Notes under the pieces: model-generated | What the model was told of the DNA's origin: nothing | The model's input: the letters and a program-made list of their open reading frames with translations, nothing else | Databases searched by the model: none | Source of the DNA: Pseudovibrio sp947494035 | GTDB taxonomy: Bacteria; Pseudomonadota; Alphaproteobacteria; Rhizobiales; Stappiaceae | Reading direction: 5' to 3' | NCBI GenBank assembly: GCA_947494035.1 | Contig: CANLTN010000017.1 | Coordinates: forward strand, 24,207 to 88,206 | Length of the DNA: 64,000 nt | In this document: piece by piece, positions 53,504 to 63,877 of the stretch | How positions within the stretch are numbered: position 1 is the stretch's first letter | How the letters are laid out: every line of letters begins with the position of its first letter | Made by a program: the position numbers and the translations under genes

Positions 53504-54747
53504 CCAAGGTCGATAACACGGCTTTTACAGCTCCATACGACGTTGAGAAGGTTCGGAAAGATTTTCCGATCCTTTCCACCAAGGTCTATGGCAAGCCGTT
53601 GGTTTATCTGGATAATGGCGCGTCGGCCCAAAAGCCAACGGCAATGATTGATGCAATCACCAAGGCCTATACCCAAGAATATGCCAATGTACACCGTGGC
53701 TTACACTACCTGTCAAACACAGCCACCGAAAACTTCGAGGCGGCCCGCGAAATCACGCGCCGCTTCCTGAATGCGCCAAGCGTTGATGAAGTGGTCTTCA
53801 CCAAGTCAACCACGGAGGCAATCAACCTGGTTGCCTATGGTCTGGAAGAAGAAATCCAGGAAGGTGATGAAATTGTCATCTCCATTCTGGAGCACCATTC
53901 CAACATCGTGCCTTGGAACTTCCTTCGGGAACGCAAGGGCGCGGTCATCAAATGGGCCCCGATTGCAGATGATGGAACGTTCTTGCTGGATGAGTTCGAG
54001 AAACTCCTGACAGACCGTACCAAAATCGTCGCAATTACGCAGATGTCCAACGTCACCGGAACTGTGGTTCCTGTGAAGGAAGTCACGCGCCTTGCCCACG
54101 AACGTGGTGCAAAAGTCCTGATCGACGGCTCGCAAGGTGCAGTGCACATGCCTGTCGATGTTCAGGATATTGACTGTGATTTCTATGCGATTACCGGGCA
54201 TAAGCTCTACGGTCCAAGCGGCATCGGCGCGCTTTACGGCAAGAAAGAACTTCTCAACAAACTGCGCCCATTCCAGGGTGGTGGTGAGATGATCAAGGAC
54301 GTGACTGAGTGTCTCGTTACCTATGCCGAAGCTCCCCATCGCTTTGAAGCCGGCACCCCGCCAATCGTTCAGGCTATTGGATTGGGCGCCTCGCTTAACT
54401 ATATGGAGAGTCTAGGGCGCGAAAATATCGCATTGCATGAAGCGTCCCTACGTGATTATGCGGCGCAGCGTTTACAGGAAGTCAATTCACTCAAGATCTT
54501 TGGTAATGCCAAGGATAAGGGGGCGATTTTTTCCTTTGAGATTGAAGGGGTACACGCCCATGACATCTCAATGGTGATTGACAGAGAGGGCGTTGCAGTT
54601 CGGGCAGGAACGCATTGTGCACAACCTTTGCTGGCGCGCTATGGAGTGACCAGTACATGCCGTGCAAGTTTTGGCCTGTACAACACCCATGAAGAAGTTG
54701 ATCGCCTGGTAGAAGCCTTGCGTAAAGCGCAGATGATGTTTGGTTAG
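53500..54747 (+). CDS. sufS: Cysteine desulfurase SufS
   Basis: A 415-residue class II cysteine desulfurase. The PLP lysine is in AITGHKLYGPSGIG, and the active cysteine in RAGTHCAQPLL. It gives the SufBCD complex its sulfur, usually with SufE or SufU, which is not seen here. Coupled by a four-base overlap to sufD. Confidence 0.94.
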   Translation: MTKVDNTAFTAPYDVEKVRKDFPILSTKVYGKPLVYLDNGASAQKPTAMIDAITKAYTQEYANVHRGLHYLSNTATENFEAAREITRRFLNAPSVDEVVFTKSTTEAINLVAYGLEEEIQEGDEIVISILEHHSNIVPWNFLRERKGAVIKWAPIADDGTFLLDEFEKLLTDRTKIVAITQMSNVTGTVVPVKEVTRLAHERGAKVLIDGSQGAVHMPVDVQDIDCDFYAITGHKLYGPSGIGALYGKKELLNKLRPFQGGGEMIKDVTECLVTYAEAPHRFEAGTPPIVQAIGLGASLNYMESLGRENIALHEASLRDYAAQRLQEVNSLKIFGNAKDKGAIFSFEIEGVHAHDISMVIDREGVAVRAGTHCAQPLLARYGVTSTCRASFGLYNTHEEVDRLVEALRKAQMMFG

Positions 54748-54752
54748 GACCT

Positions 54753-55148
54753 ATGACAGACAACACACAAACAAGCGAGTTTTCTGACGGACCTTTGACA
54801 ACTCCGGAAATCAAGCAAAGCTCCGCAATTCCCGCTGAAGAGCTGGAGCGTTTGACCGCTGATATCATTGCTGCGATGAAGACCGTATTTGACCCGGAAA
54901 TTCCGGTTGATATCTACGAGCTTGGCTTGATCTACAAGGTTGATATTGAAGATGATCGCGCGGTCAAAATCGATATGACATTGACTGCTCCCGGTTGCCC
55001 GGTTGCTGGTGAAATGCCGATCTGGGTAGAAAACGCAGTAAGTTCCGTTCCAGGTGTTGGCGCGGTTCAGGTGGACATGACCTTCGATCCTCCATGGGAT
55101 CCAAGCCGAATGTCTGACGAAGCTCGCGTTGCCTTGAACTTCTTCTAA
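54753..55148 (+). CDS. SUF-associated DUF59 (MIP18) protein, SufT-like
   Basis: A 131-residue protein with the DUF59 core: VFDPEIPVDIYELGLIYKVDI and LTAPGCPVAGEMP, with the conserved cysteine in GCPVAG, then MTFDPPWDPSRMSDEARVALNF. SufT-type proteins aid maturation of Fe-S targets. It follows sufS by five bases. A ~40-residue variable start precedes the domain. Confidence 0.88.
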   Translation: MTDNTQTSEFSDGPLTTPEIKQSSAIPAEELERLTADIIAAMKTVFDPEIPVDIYELGLIYKVDIEDDRAVKIDMTLTAPGCPVAGEMPIWVENAVSSVPGVGAVQVDMTFDPPWDPSRMSDEARVALNFF

Positions 55149-55213
55149 GGTTCGCATAGCGCTGACAATGTATGGCACCTCGACCGTGTTGAGATGCCCA
55201 TGGAGGGTGCAAA

Positions 55214-55591
55214 ATGGCCTCAGGTTTTCAGGTACTTTCGCTGACGGACGAAGCAGCTGATTACATTCGCACACTGCTTGATGCAAGCGATGCAGATCCA
55301 ATTGGACTGCGCGTCGCCATCAAGACGGGCGGCTGTGCGGGCATGGAATACGAACTGGGTCTGGTGACCGAAGCAAAAGCTGGTGATGATGTCGTTGAAG
55401 ATAAAGGCGTAAAAGTCTTTGTCGATCCGGCAGCAACGCTGTATCTGCTCGGAACCGAGATGGGTTTTGAAAGCACAAAATTTCGCTCTGGTTTCACCTT
55501 CAAGAATCCAAATGAAGTGTCTGCGTGCGGCTGCGGTGAATCCGTAGAACTGCTGCCAGCTGATCTTTCAAAGTTTGCTCAGAAAAACTAG
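55214..55591 (+). CDS. sufA: A-type Fe-S carrier (SufA/IscA family)
   Basis: A 125-residue A-type carrier with the three ligand cysteines: Cys41 in TGGCAGM and Cys105/Cys107 in SACGCGES. It delivers assembled clusters to apoproteins. Last gene of the suf run. SufA is named by place; it could equally be called IscA or ErpA. Confidence 0.9.
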   Translation: MASGFQVLSLTDEAADYIRTLLDASDADPIGLRVAIKTGGCAGMEYELGLVTEAKAGDDVVEDKGVKVFVDPAATLYLLGTEMGFESTKFRSGFTFKNPNEVSACGCGESVELLPADLSKFAQKN

Positions 55592-55634
55592 AACTGCTCA
55601 TTTTAGAGTGGCTTAGGGAATAATAGGTGGGGCC

Positions 55635-56294
55635 ATGTCTCTTTTTGAATCATTGAAAAACGATAATATTGAGACATGGCACTCCTACACCAAACATGAG
55701 TTTGTTCAGGGGCTTGGAAGCGGAACGCTGCCAATTGCAGCTTTTAAAAAGTATCTGGTCCAAGATTATCTCTTCCTGATCGAATTTGCCCGCGCCTACG
55801 CGCTCGGCATGTATAAATCCACCGATCTCGCCCAGATGCGAAAGTGCCTTTCCTCTGCCAAGGGCATTTTGGAAGTGGAGATGAGCCTTCATATTCGCCT
55901 ATGTGAGAGTTGGGGGCTTTCCGAAGCTGAGATCGTGGCAACACCCGAAGAACCAGCCAACCTTGCCTACACTCGTTACGTGCTCGATACCGCAATGAAA
56001 GGCGATATCCTCGACCTGAAAGTCGCACTCGCGCCATGTGCAATTGGCTATGGTGAGATCGGTGCGGAGCTGGCACAGCAGGATGGTGCACTCGAGCCAA
56101 GCAATCCATATGCAGAGTGGATCAAAGAATACTCAAGCGATGAGTATCAGGAGCTTGCAGCGAGCGCGGTCAAAGAAATCGATGATCTGGGCGCGCTTTA
56201 CGCAACAGAAGCCCGCTACGCCAGACTATCGAAAATATTCAGAGAAGCCACTAGACTTGAAGCCAATTTCTGGCAGATGGGTCTCGACGTATAA
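55635..56294 (+). CDS. tenA: TenA-family thiaminase II/aminopyrimidine aminohydrolase
   Basis: A 219-residue TenA protein. Cys135 in ALAPCAIGYG sits where the catalytic cysteine of Bacillus TenA lies, and Asp44 and the terminal ATRLEANFWQMGL are conserved. It hydrolyses degraded thiamine pyrimidines for salvage. It follows the suf genes by 43 bases; the link may be only positional. Confidence 0.88.
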   Translation: MSLFESLKNDNIETWHSYTKHEFVQGLGSGTLPIAAFKKYLVQDYLFLIEFARAYALGMYKSTDLAQMRKCLSSAKGILEVEMSLHIRLCESWGLSEAEIVATPEEPANLAYTRYVLDTAMKGDILDLKVALAPCAIGYGEIGAELAQQDGALEPSNPYAEWIKEYSSDEYQELAASAVKEIDDLGALYATEARYARLSKIFREATRLEANFWQMGLDV

Positions 56295-56408
56295 TCATTC
56301 CAATGACCACGTCACAGTTCTGTGAGTGGGCGAAGTACGCAAAATTCTTGCTTGTCTTAAGTAGGGTGGTGCAAGCTTTCGCATATTTATATGTTTTGGT
56401 GATTATTT

Positions 56409-56819
56409 ATGTCTTTATCCGATTTTTTTCTTTCCGAAAAACGACCGTTATTTCTGGAAAAAGTTCGCTGCCGTCCCATGTTTGGAGGTCACGGCTACTA
56501 TTCCAATGGCAAGATGTTTGCCCTTGTTCGCGAAAAGTCTCTCTATCTCAAAGCCGGGTCTGGCAATGTTGCCGACTTCCTGCTGACCGGCCAGCTGCCG
56601 TATATCCATCAGTGTTTTGGAGAGTATTTCCCGACCAACTTCTATTCAGTCCCGATGGATGTGGTTGAGGATGAAGAGCAGCTGACACAATGGATTACAA
56701 AAGCGATCAGTCAGTTGAATGAGGCTCGCCAAAACGAAAAGGCGTCATCCGCATTGGATAGCCGACAAAAAAAGGCGGCAACAATTACATCTGCCGTCCT
56801 TAACTCATTTTTCTTTTAG
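56409..56819 (+). CDS. TfoX N-terminal domain protein
   Basis: A 136-residue protein whose first 95 residues match the TfoX/Sxy N-terminal domain (VRCRPMFGGHGYYSNGKMFALV, YLKA, then YFSVPMDV-like end). It lacks the C-terminal TfoX domain, as in many bacteria without known competence. A low-complexity, lysine-rich tail follows. Role unknown. Confidence 0.8.
   Translation: MSLSDFFLSEKRPLFLEKVRCRPMFGGHGYYSNGKMFALVREKSLYLKAGSGNVADFLLTGQLPYIHQCFGEYFPTNFYSVPMDVVEDEEQLTQWITKAISQLNEARQNEKASSALDSRQKKAATITSAVLNSFFF
56767..56802 (-). terminator. Terminator of the diguanylate cyclase gene
   Basis: On the minus strand, AAGGACGGCA and TGCCGCC form a stem with one bulged base followed by TTTTTTT. It sits within the 3' end of the TfoX-domain gene, a compact convergent arrangement. 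Confidence 0.55.
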
Positions 56820-56834
56820 AGACAGTCGCGAAAC

Positions 56835-57893
56835 TCAAGCAACCTGCGTTACGCTGGGGACTTTTCTTTCTTCCTCAGACCTTACCAGATTGCGACCGGC
56901 TTTCTTGGCAGCGTAAAGCGCAAGGTCAGCGCGCGACACCATGCTTTCCGCACTGTCGCCCGGCCTGAATGTGGAAATTCCGATTGAGATCGTGATGCGG
57001 CCCAGATTCTCACCTGTGGAGCGTTTCACCAGCTCCTTGGCGACCACATTCTTACGGATCTTCTCCGCAATTACCTCGGCATCTTCAATAGTCGTTCTTG
57101 GCAGGATAATGCCAAACTCTTCACCACCATAACGACAGGCAATATCGCTGTTCTTGACGTTTTGTTGCACAGCAAGCGCTACGAGACGAAGAACCTGATC
57201 TCCGGTCTGGTGGCCATAATTGTCGTTAAACTGCTTGAAGTGGTCGATATCGGAAATCAGTAAGGAGAGGGGATCGTTGCTCTCATCAGCCTCATTGACT
57301 GCCCGAATTAGGCTTTGATCGAAGTGCTTACGGTTGTTCAGGGTCGTCAGTTCATCAGTCAAAGACTCATAACGGATCGCTTCCAGACCTTCCTGCAAAA
57401 CGCCAATCTGCTGACGGGAATCAACCAGCTGCTCACGAAGCTCCTGATTGCTCTCGGCTGTCTCGGTGGTTAGCTTCGCAAGGTGGACGACAAGTTTGGA
57501 AAGTTGAGCCGGATCAGTAACCTTCTCAAGAGCGCCCAGTGCGCGCGTCAGCTCATCAGCATATTCTGTGGTTTGCAGCGTGCCTTTATCAAGTGCGGAA
57601 ATCAGCTCCCGAACTTCCTTGGAGATCTTATCGCCAACCTCATCAATCCGTTCGCCTAAACGGTTGGGGGACAAAAAGCGATTGTAGATCTTCTGCGTCT
57701 CGATGGGAGAGATTTTACCATCACGGGCAAGAATCTTATTGATGGTCCGGTTCAGAGAGCGGTTAAACCCAGAGGCATACGAATACCACAACTCATAGTT
57801 GCGCGGAAACGCTGGTAGACTATTTGTCTTGATGTAACCCAGCGCACTGTCTGCATAAACTATGGTACGCTTGAACTCGTCTTCTTGACTCAT
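56835..57893 (-). CDS. Diguanylate cyclase (GGDEF domain)
   Basis: A 352-residue protein. A helical N-terminal region of about 170 residues has no membrane segment, so the enzyme is probably cytosolic. The GGDEF domain reads CRYGGEEFGIILP, with an intact active-site loop (GGEEF), so it should make c-di-GMP. No upstream RxxD inhibitory motif stands out. A typical single-gene unit. Confidence 0.9.
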   Translation of the reverse strand: MSQEDEFKRTIVYADSALGYIKTNSLPAFPRNYELWYSYASGFNRSLNRTINKILARDGKISPIETQKIYNRFLSPNRLGERIDEVGDKISKEVRELISALDKGTLQTTEYADELTRALGALEKVTDPAQLSKLVVHLAKLTTETAESNQELREQLVDSRQQIGVLQEGLEAIRYESLTDELTTLNNRKHFDQSLIRAVNEADESNDPLSLLISDIDHFKQFNDNYGHQTGDQVLRLVALAVQQNVKNSDIACRYGGEEFGIILPRTTIEDAEVIAEKIRKNVVAKELVKRSTGENLGRITISIGISTFRPGDSAESMVSRADLALYAAKKAGRNLVRSEEERKVPSVTQVA

Positions 57894-58001
57894 GATTGCA
57901 TCACCGCGCCGCAGATAGGCTATCCCATCTATAGTAAGCTAATTTAACTTAAGCTTATTTAATGGGATATACCTAACCAGTGGTTAACCCTGGTAAATTG
58001 G

Positions 58002-59435
58002 CTATCGGCTTTGTGCTTTAGACCGTGTTGCCCTCAGCAAGAAGGCTGGGATGTGGCTTGAGTTGCGGAGAATTGCTTCATCTTTAGGCGGCGTAGCCCG
58101 ACGAGTACCGCGAGTGCGAGGGTGTGGACGACGTTCTGCAAGCGCTGGAACTTCAGGTTGCTCCTCAAGGCCAGCTGGCACAGTTTCAACTTCCACTGGA
58201 TCTGCGGCTTCCTGCACTTCAGCCTTAGGCTTGCGAGAACGACCTTTGTCTTTTGACGTACGCGAAGAACGGCGGCGAGATTTTTTCTCTTCAGCAGCGA
58301 GGGAGAAGTCAAGCGGCTCACCAGCCCACTCCAGTTCCTTGCCAATCGTCTCGTTGATCGCTTGCAATGCTTTTTCGTCCTTACCTGTCACAAGGGAGAT
58401 AGCAGTGCCGGCGCGACCGGCACGTCCAGTACGTCCAATCCGGTGCACGTAATCTTCTGCGTGAATTGGAAGGTCAAAGTTAAATACGTGACTTACGCTT
58501 GGAATATCCAGACCACGCGCGGCAACATCACTGGCAACAAGAACCTTGATGTTACCCTTTTTAAAGTTGTCCAGCATGGCCATACGAGAGCGCTGATCCA
58601 TGTCACCATGCAGCGCGCCAACAGAAAATTCATGACGCACAAGGGAGCGGAACAACGTGGCCACATCACGTTTACGGTTACAGAATACAATCGCGTTCTG
58701 TAGATCCTCAGCGCCTTCGATCAGCTCGCGTAGTTTCGCGCGCTTATCATAGTCTTCTGAGTCTGAGGCCACGATACATTGCGTCACGGTATCAGCAGTC
58801 ATAGACGCCTTCGCCACTTCCACTCTTGCCGGGTTCTGCAAAAATGTATCGGTCAATCGCTGAATTTCGGCTGGCATTGTTGCAGAGAAGAACAGCGTCT
58901 GACGTGTGAAGGGTATCAGCTTGCAGATGCGCTCGATATCAGGAATGAAGCCCATGTCCAGCATACGATCAGCTTCATCGATAACAAGAATATCGACGCC
59001 CTGAAGCAGCAATTTGCCGCGCTCGAAATGATCGAGCAAGCGGCCCGGCGTTGCAATCAAAACATCGGCACCGCGCTCAAGTTTACGGTCCTGGTCTGCA
59101 AAAGAAACACCACCGATGAGCAGAGCCACGTTCAACTTGTGATTGACACCATAGCGGTTGAAGTTGTCCTCAACCTGCGCAGCAAGCTCACGTGTAGGCT
59201 CAAGAATAAGTGTTCTTGGCATCCGGGCGCGCGCGCGGCCTTTTTCCAGAAGAGTGATCATCGGCAGCGTAAAGCTGGCCGTTTTCCCGGTCCCAGTTTG
59301 AGCAATTCCGAGGACATCTCTACGCTCGAGAACGTAAGGGATGGCGCCTGCCTGAATGGCAGTCGGCTCTGTATAACCAGAGGCTTCTACAGCGGAGAGA
59401 ACTTTCTCACTAAGTCCGAGAGTGGAAAACGACAT
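58002..59435 (-). CDS. DEAD-box RNA helicase, RhlE-like
   Basis: A 477-residue helicase with the full motif set: AQTGTGKT, PTRELA, DEAD in VIDEADRMLDMG, SAT and HRIGRTGRAGRAG. The last 115 residues are basic and Ser/Pro/Arg-rich, a non-conserved tail that probably binds RNA. RhlE/DbpA-type enzymes act in ribosome assembly and mRNA turnover. It lies downstream of parE with a 207-base gap. Confidence 0.9.
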   Translation of the reverse strand: MSFSTLGLSEKVLSAVEASGYTEPTAIQAGAIPYVLERRDVLGIAQTGTGKTASFTLPMITLLEKGRARARMPRTLILEPTRELAAQVEDNFNRYGVNHKLNVALLIGGVSFADQDRKLERGADVLIATPGRLLDHFERGKLLLQGVDILVIDEADRMLDMGFIPDIERICKLIPFTRQTLFFSATMPAEIQRLTDTFLQNPARVEVAKASMTADTVTQCIVASDSEDYDKRAKLRELIEGAEDLQNAIVFCNRKRDVATLFRSLVRHEFSVGALHGDMDQRSRMAMLDNFKKGNIKVLVASDVAARGLDIPSVSHVFNFDLPIHAEDYVHRIGRTGRAGRAGTAISLVTGKDEKALQAINETIGKELEWAGEPLDFSLAAEEKKSRRRSSRTSKDKGRSRKPKAEVQEAADPVEVETVPAGLEEQPEVPALAERRPHPRTRGTRRATPPKDEAILRNSSHIPAFLLRATRSKAQSR

Positions 59436-59642
59436 ATGGCATGTTCTTTACAATAATTGTGGAGAGAAGCTGGAATCCGTATGAACTACAGGGTTCTCCA
59501 ACCAGTTTGGCGGAACACTACATTTCTAAGCAGCGTTGTCAATGAATTCTGCGGCATAACCGATATATTCCTTCAAGTTATGCCGAGGTTGCTGAGTTCT
59601 AACCAACGCAGAAATCAGCAACTATTCGCAATTAAGGGTCTT

Positions 59643-61733
59643 TTAAATATCTAGATCAGTGGCGAACTCCGCACGCTCCTGAATGAAGTTAAAGCGAGCC
59701 TCAGGTTTATTACCCATCAACTGCTCAACCGCATTGCGTGTCTCGATAACGTCATCCTCACTAATAATCACTTGGAGTAATGTACGACGTTTTGGATCCA
59801 TCGTGGTCTCTTTCAGCTGAGCTGGAAGCATTTCACCCAGCCCTTTGAAGCGGCCAATTTCAACCTTGCCGTTCTTCTTAAAACTGGTTCTCAGGAGTTC
59901 CTCGCGGTGTGCATCATCACGGGCATAAAGCGTCTTGCCACCCTGACTAATCCGATAAAGTGGCGGAACGGCAAGGTAAAGGTGCCCATTATTGATCAGA
60001 TCCGGCATCTCTTTGTAAAAGAAGGTGATGAGCAGCGCTGCAATGTGTGCGCCATCCACATCCGCATCCGTCATAATCACAATGCGTTCGTAGCGCAGTT
60101 CCTTATCGCTGTAGTTGGAGCGCGTACCGCACCCTAGCGCCTGAATGAGATCAGAAAGCAGCTGGTTCGCCACCAGCTTATCCCGGCCCGCATTGGCCAC
60201 ATTCAGGATCTTGCCTCGCAGAGGAAGCACAGCCTGAGTAGACCGGTTCCGCGCCTGTTTGGCAGAGCCACCCGCAGAATCGCCCTCCACGATGAACAAT
60301 TCAGTGCCTTCGGATTTACTGGTGGAACAATCGGCTAGTTTGCCCGGTAGGCGCAGGCGGCGCACCGCAGTCTTGCGGGCAACGTCTTTATCCTGACGCC
60401 GCTTTAAGCGCTCTTCAGCGCGGTCAATCACCCAATCAAGCAGCTTGTTGGCTTGGTTGGGAGAGGCCGTAAGCCAATGATCGAATGCATCACGAACCGC
60501 ATTTTCAGCAATGCGTGTCGCTTCGTTGGTCGCCAGCTTGTCTTTGGTCTGCCCAACAAACTCCGGCTCGCGAACGAAGACAGAAAGCATGCCAGCTGCT
60601 GATGTTAGTACGTCATCTCCGGTAATAATGGAGGCCTTCTTGTTACCAATCAGCTCGCCATAGGCCTTCAAACCGCGCAGCAATGCGTACCGCAGACCGG
60701 TCTCGTGTGTACCGCCTTCTGGCGTCGGAACTGTGTTACAGTAAGAATTGACAAAGCCATCGCCAGCAAACCAGGCAACAGCCCATTCCACTGACCCGTG
60801 TTTACCAGTCGCCTGCGTCCGGCCAGCAAAGAGCTCATCCGTCACACGGCGCTCCTTGCCGAGCGCTTCTTCCAGATAATCCTTCAGTCCGCCAGGGAAG
60901 TGGAAAGTTGCACTTTCAGGAATGCCATTTGCTTCATCTGCAAGAGACTTGGCGCAGCGCCAGCGAATCTCAACACCGCCGAACAAATACGCCTTGGAAC
61001 GCGCCATCTTCATCAACCGGGCAGGCTTGAACTTCAGCGATTTGCCAAAGATCTGCGCATCCGGCTTGAAGCGTACCATGGTGCCGCGGCGGTTATGAAT
61101 GTCACCGACAAGCTCAAGGCCGCCATCAGCAAGGCCGCGCCGGAAAGTTTGGCGATAGAGCTTGCGATTTCGTGCAACCTCAACCACCAGCTCTTCAGAG
61201 AGCGCATTAACAACGGAAATACCCACACCATGCAGGCCGCCAGAGGTCTCATAGACCTTGCTGTCAAACTTACCGCCAGCGTGCAGGGTCGTCATAATGA
61301 CTTCCAGAGCGGACTTGTCTTTGTATTTGGGGTGCGGGTCAATTGGAATACCGCGCCCGTTATCCGTAATTGTCAGGAACCCATCATCGCCGAGCGAGAC
61401 ATCAATCCAACTGGCGTGGCCTGCAACGGCCTCATCCATGGAGTTGTCGATCACTTCAGCAAACAGATGGTGCAGCGCCTTTTCATCCGTACCGCCGATA
61501 TACATACCCGGGCGGCGGCGAACCGGCTCCAGACCTTCCAGCACCTCAATGTCGGCAGCGGTATACTCTGCTTCGCCTCCAGTAGGAGCTGTGCGTCCAG
61601 CGGAAGAGGGTTTTGCAGGTGAGGTCGGTGCGCTTGCTACTGGTGCTTGTTTCTTCCCAGTGCCGCCAGAAGAGGACGTCAGCTCATCCATGCTTTTAGA
61701 AACATCTGCAAACAGATCATCAGGCGTGCTCAT
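59643..61733 (-). CDS. parE: DNA topoisomerase IV subunit B
   Basis: A 696-residue type IIA topoisomerase subunit: ATPase motif NSMDEAVAGHA, DNGRGIPIDPHP and GGLHGVGISVVNALS, then the Toprim EGDSAGGSAKQARNRSTQAVLPLRGKILNV with DADVDGAHI. The EGDSAGG with the short ATPase-to-Toprim distance and the end PEARFNFIQERAEFATDLDI mark it as ParE rather than GyrB. Its N-terminal 55-residue Ser/Ala extension is typical of alphaproteobacteria. Two adjacent ATGs (61736 and 61733) follow AGAGGT. Confidence 0.93.
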   Translation of the reverse strand: MSTPDDLFADVSKSMDELTSSSGGTGKKQAPVASAPTSPAKPSSAGRTAPTGGEAEYTAADIEVLEGLEPVRRRPGMYIGGTDEKALHHLFAEVIDNSMDEAVAGHASWIDVSLGDDGFLTITDNGRGIPIDPHPKYKDKSALEVIMTTLHAGGKFDSKVYETSGGLHGVGISVVNALSEELVVEVARNRKLYRQTFRRGLADGGLELVGDIHNRRGTMVRFKPDAQIFGKSLKFKPARLMKMARSKAYLFGGVEIRWRCAKSLADEANGIPESATFHFPGGLKDYLEEALGKERRVTDELFAGRTQATGKHGSVEWAVAWFAGDGFVNSYCNTVPTPEGGTHETGLRYALLRGLKAYGELIGNKKASIITGDDVLTSAAGMLSVFVREPEFVGQTKDKLATNEATRIAENAVRDAFDHWLTASPNQANKLLDWVIDRAEERLKRRQDKDVARKTAVRRLRLPGKLADCSTSKSEGTELFIVEGDSAGGSAKQARNRSTQAVLPLRGKILNVANAGRDKLVANQLLSDLIQALGCGTRSNYSDKELRYERIVIMTDADVDGAHIAALLITFFYKEMPDLINNGHLYLAVPPLYRISQGGKTLYARDDAHREELLRTSFKKNGKVEIGRFKGLGEMLPAQLKETTMDPKRRTLLQVIISEDDVIETRNAVEQLMGNKPEARFNFIQERAEFATDLDI

Positions 61734-62326
61734 CATACCTCTTTGGTCTTGCGGTCAAATAGTCTCGAATCAATCGGCAGTTTTGCAGGAGTGAGAGAAA
61801 AGGGCAAAGATCTGCCGGAGTTCTACTCTTGTTCCTTGTGGGTAAGCGCCAGATATACGCTTTTTCGCTTACCGGAATGTGCCGTGTCCCACCAGAAGTA
61901 GGGATCTGAAGCCATATGCGCCATTCGCGGCGAAATTACAAATGGCATTTCTGATTACCTCAGAGCCTTTGGTGAAAACTGTACACCGGACATACACATG
62001 CCAGTAGCGTCATGTGCTGCAGATTGTTGCGAGCGTGCAACAACAATTGGCGCTGACCAGGATCGTGGAAACTGACACTGGTTCGCCTCTGGGAAATTGG
62101 ATAGTTTGCCTTGTCTATGTTTGAAACTGGCCGAACTGTGTACGGTTTTTGTTGGTCGGACAAAAAGCTAGGCATTTGTAAGATCATTTGTGACAATTTG
62201 AAGAAACGTCTTCTTTGGAAACAAAATTGACATTTTTCTCTTTCATAGCCTGAAACCATAGCGTTGGCATGAATTGATTAAGAAGTCAGAACCGTTCGTC
62301 CCTCGACAACGGTCAAGTGAGGCACT
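61734..62326. other. Divergent promoter region, parE / exoR-like
   Basis: About 590 bases without a recognisable gene between two divergent starts. It must contain both promoters. No operator or ncRNA is evident. Confidence 0.4.
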
Positions 62327-63223
62327 TTGAAAAATGCTTTGTTTATGGATGGTATTGTAGCGCACAGCGGTGCGTTCACGCGTCTCATTGCAAGTCTGGG
62401 CTGTGCCTCGGTTCTTACCTTTTTTGCTGTCGGGAATGCACAGGCGCTGGATGCCAACAAAGGCACGAGCGCGGTGGCTGCCGTCAATCAGATGGCAAAA
62501 GTCACGCCGCAACAAGCTTTGAAAGAAGGGGCCCGCGCTTATTATTCCGGCGAAAAAGACAAGGCGCTTTCTCCATTACGCTACGCTGCAGAAAACGGGC
62601 AGGCCATGGCCGCCTGGAAGCTGGGCAGAATGTACTCTCAAGGTGATGGAGTACCAGAAGACGATCTTCGTGCGTTTCGGTACTTCTCTCAAGTCGTCCG
62701 CGAATACTCCGCCGATGGTCCGGAAGCCCACTCAGCACCGTTTGTTGCAAGTGCTCTGGTTGAGATTGGCCGCTACTTCCTCACAGGGATTAGCGACACT
62801 CCGGTAAAGCAAAATCCTCACAAGGCACATGAAGTCTTTACGTATGCGGCTTCCTATTTTGGCGACGCTGATGCGCAATATAATCTTGGCCTTATGTATC
62901 TGGACAACAGACTCCCCGACTTTGATCGCCGCCTTGCAGCCCGCTGGTTGAAACTGGCCGCTGTCAAAGGGCATGTAGGCGCACAGGCCAAATTTGGTGA
63001 GCTGCTCTTTTTTACAAAGGAAATGACAGCTGCCCGCATGACGGGATTGAAATGGATGACGCTGGCACGCCGACAGGTTGCTGGCAGTGAGAGCAACGCC
63101 TGGATTGTTGCCCTCCACGAAAAAGCATTCTCCCTTGCCACGGAAAAGGAACGCCGCAAGTCCGCTAATTGGGCCGATGAATGGCTATCCAAGCGCGGCC
63201 TCGTTGTTGCTTCCAGCCAGTAA
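62327..63223 (+). CDS. exoR: ExoR-like periplasmic Sel1-repeat protein
   Basis: A 298-residue exported protein with Sel1-type repeats: ALSPLRYAAENGQAMAAWKLGRMYSQGDGVPEDDLRAFRYF, then ADAQYNLGLMYLD and HVGAQAKFGELLF. The layout and the block around residues 60-115 match ExoR, the periplasmic repressor of the ExoS/ChvI system that controls exopolysaccharide and motility in rhizobia. A signal sequence ends near GNAQA (residue 39). The TTG at 62327 follows GTGAGG with good spacing; an ATG at 62345 has none. Confidence 0.8.
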   Translation: MKNALFMDGIVAHSGAFTRLIASLGCASVLTFFAVGNAQALDANKGTSAVAAVNQMAKVTPQQALKEGARAYYSGEKDKALSPLRYAAENGQAMAAWKLGRMYSQGDGVPEDDLRAFRYFSQVVREYSADGPEAHSAPFVASALVEIGRYFLTGISDTPVKQNPHKAHEVFTYAASYFGDADAQYNLGLMYLDNRLPDFDRRLAARWLKLAAVKGHVGAQAKFGELLFFTKEMTAARMTGLKWMTLARRQVAGSESNAWIVALHEKAFSLATEKERRKSANWADEWLSKRGLVVASSQ

Positions 63224-63532
63224 TCCAGTTCTTCCGCTCCTCCCTCAATTGACTACTTGATTTTCCACCATCACTCATCAGAACAGCGTCGCTTCAATAG
63301 CCATGTTCAAGTGCAGGCTTCTGCCTGACGACAACTGACTATGCTACGAACAGTGCGCTGAGTTGGGCGAGGGGGTATTACTGCTCGTTTGACAGTTGCA
63401 TTTCCCAGAAAACCAAAAAAATTTTCTTTTCTTATGTACTCTCTTTAAGTCTCTGAAATCTCAGAGTTTTCAACAGCGCTAGGCAGTTTTGGAATTTTTC
63501 CCTCATGATTTGGGAAAAACTAGAAAACGTGC
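63224..63532. other. Non-coding gap before tRNA cluster
   Basis: About 310 bases with no recognisable gene. A T-rich run near 63410-63430 could end the exoR-like transcript, but no clear stem precedes it. Confidence 0.4.
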
Positions 63533-63561
63533 TTGCCAAGCTTTAAAACTCTGCCTATATA
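63533..63561 (+). promoter_or_regulatory. Sigma70-type promoter of the tRNA-Pro cluster
   Basis: TTGCCA (63533-63538) and TATATA (63556-63561) are separated by 17 bases, an ideal spacing. The expected start near 63568 lies about 35 bases before the first tRNA. Confidence 0.55.
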
Positions 63562-63603
63562 CCTGCCTCAACAGGACGCCGCAGGGCGTCACGTTGATGA
63601 GAT

Positions 63604-63680
<77 letters not shown>

Positions 63681-63701
63681 TTCATCAACACGAAGATAGA
63701 T

Positions 63702-63778
<77 letters not shown>

Positions 63779-63800
63779 TCTATCGACCCGAAGATTAGTT

Positions 63801-63877
<77 letters not shown>
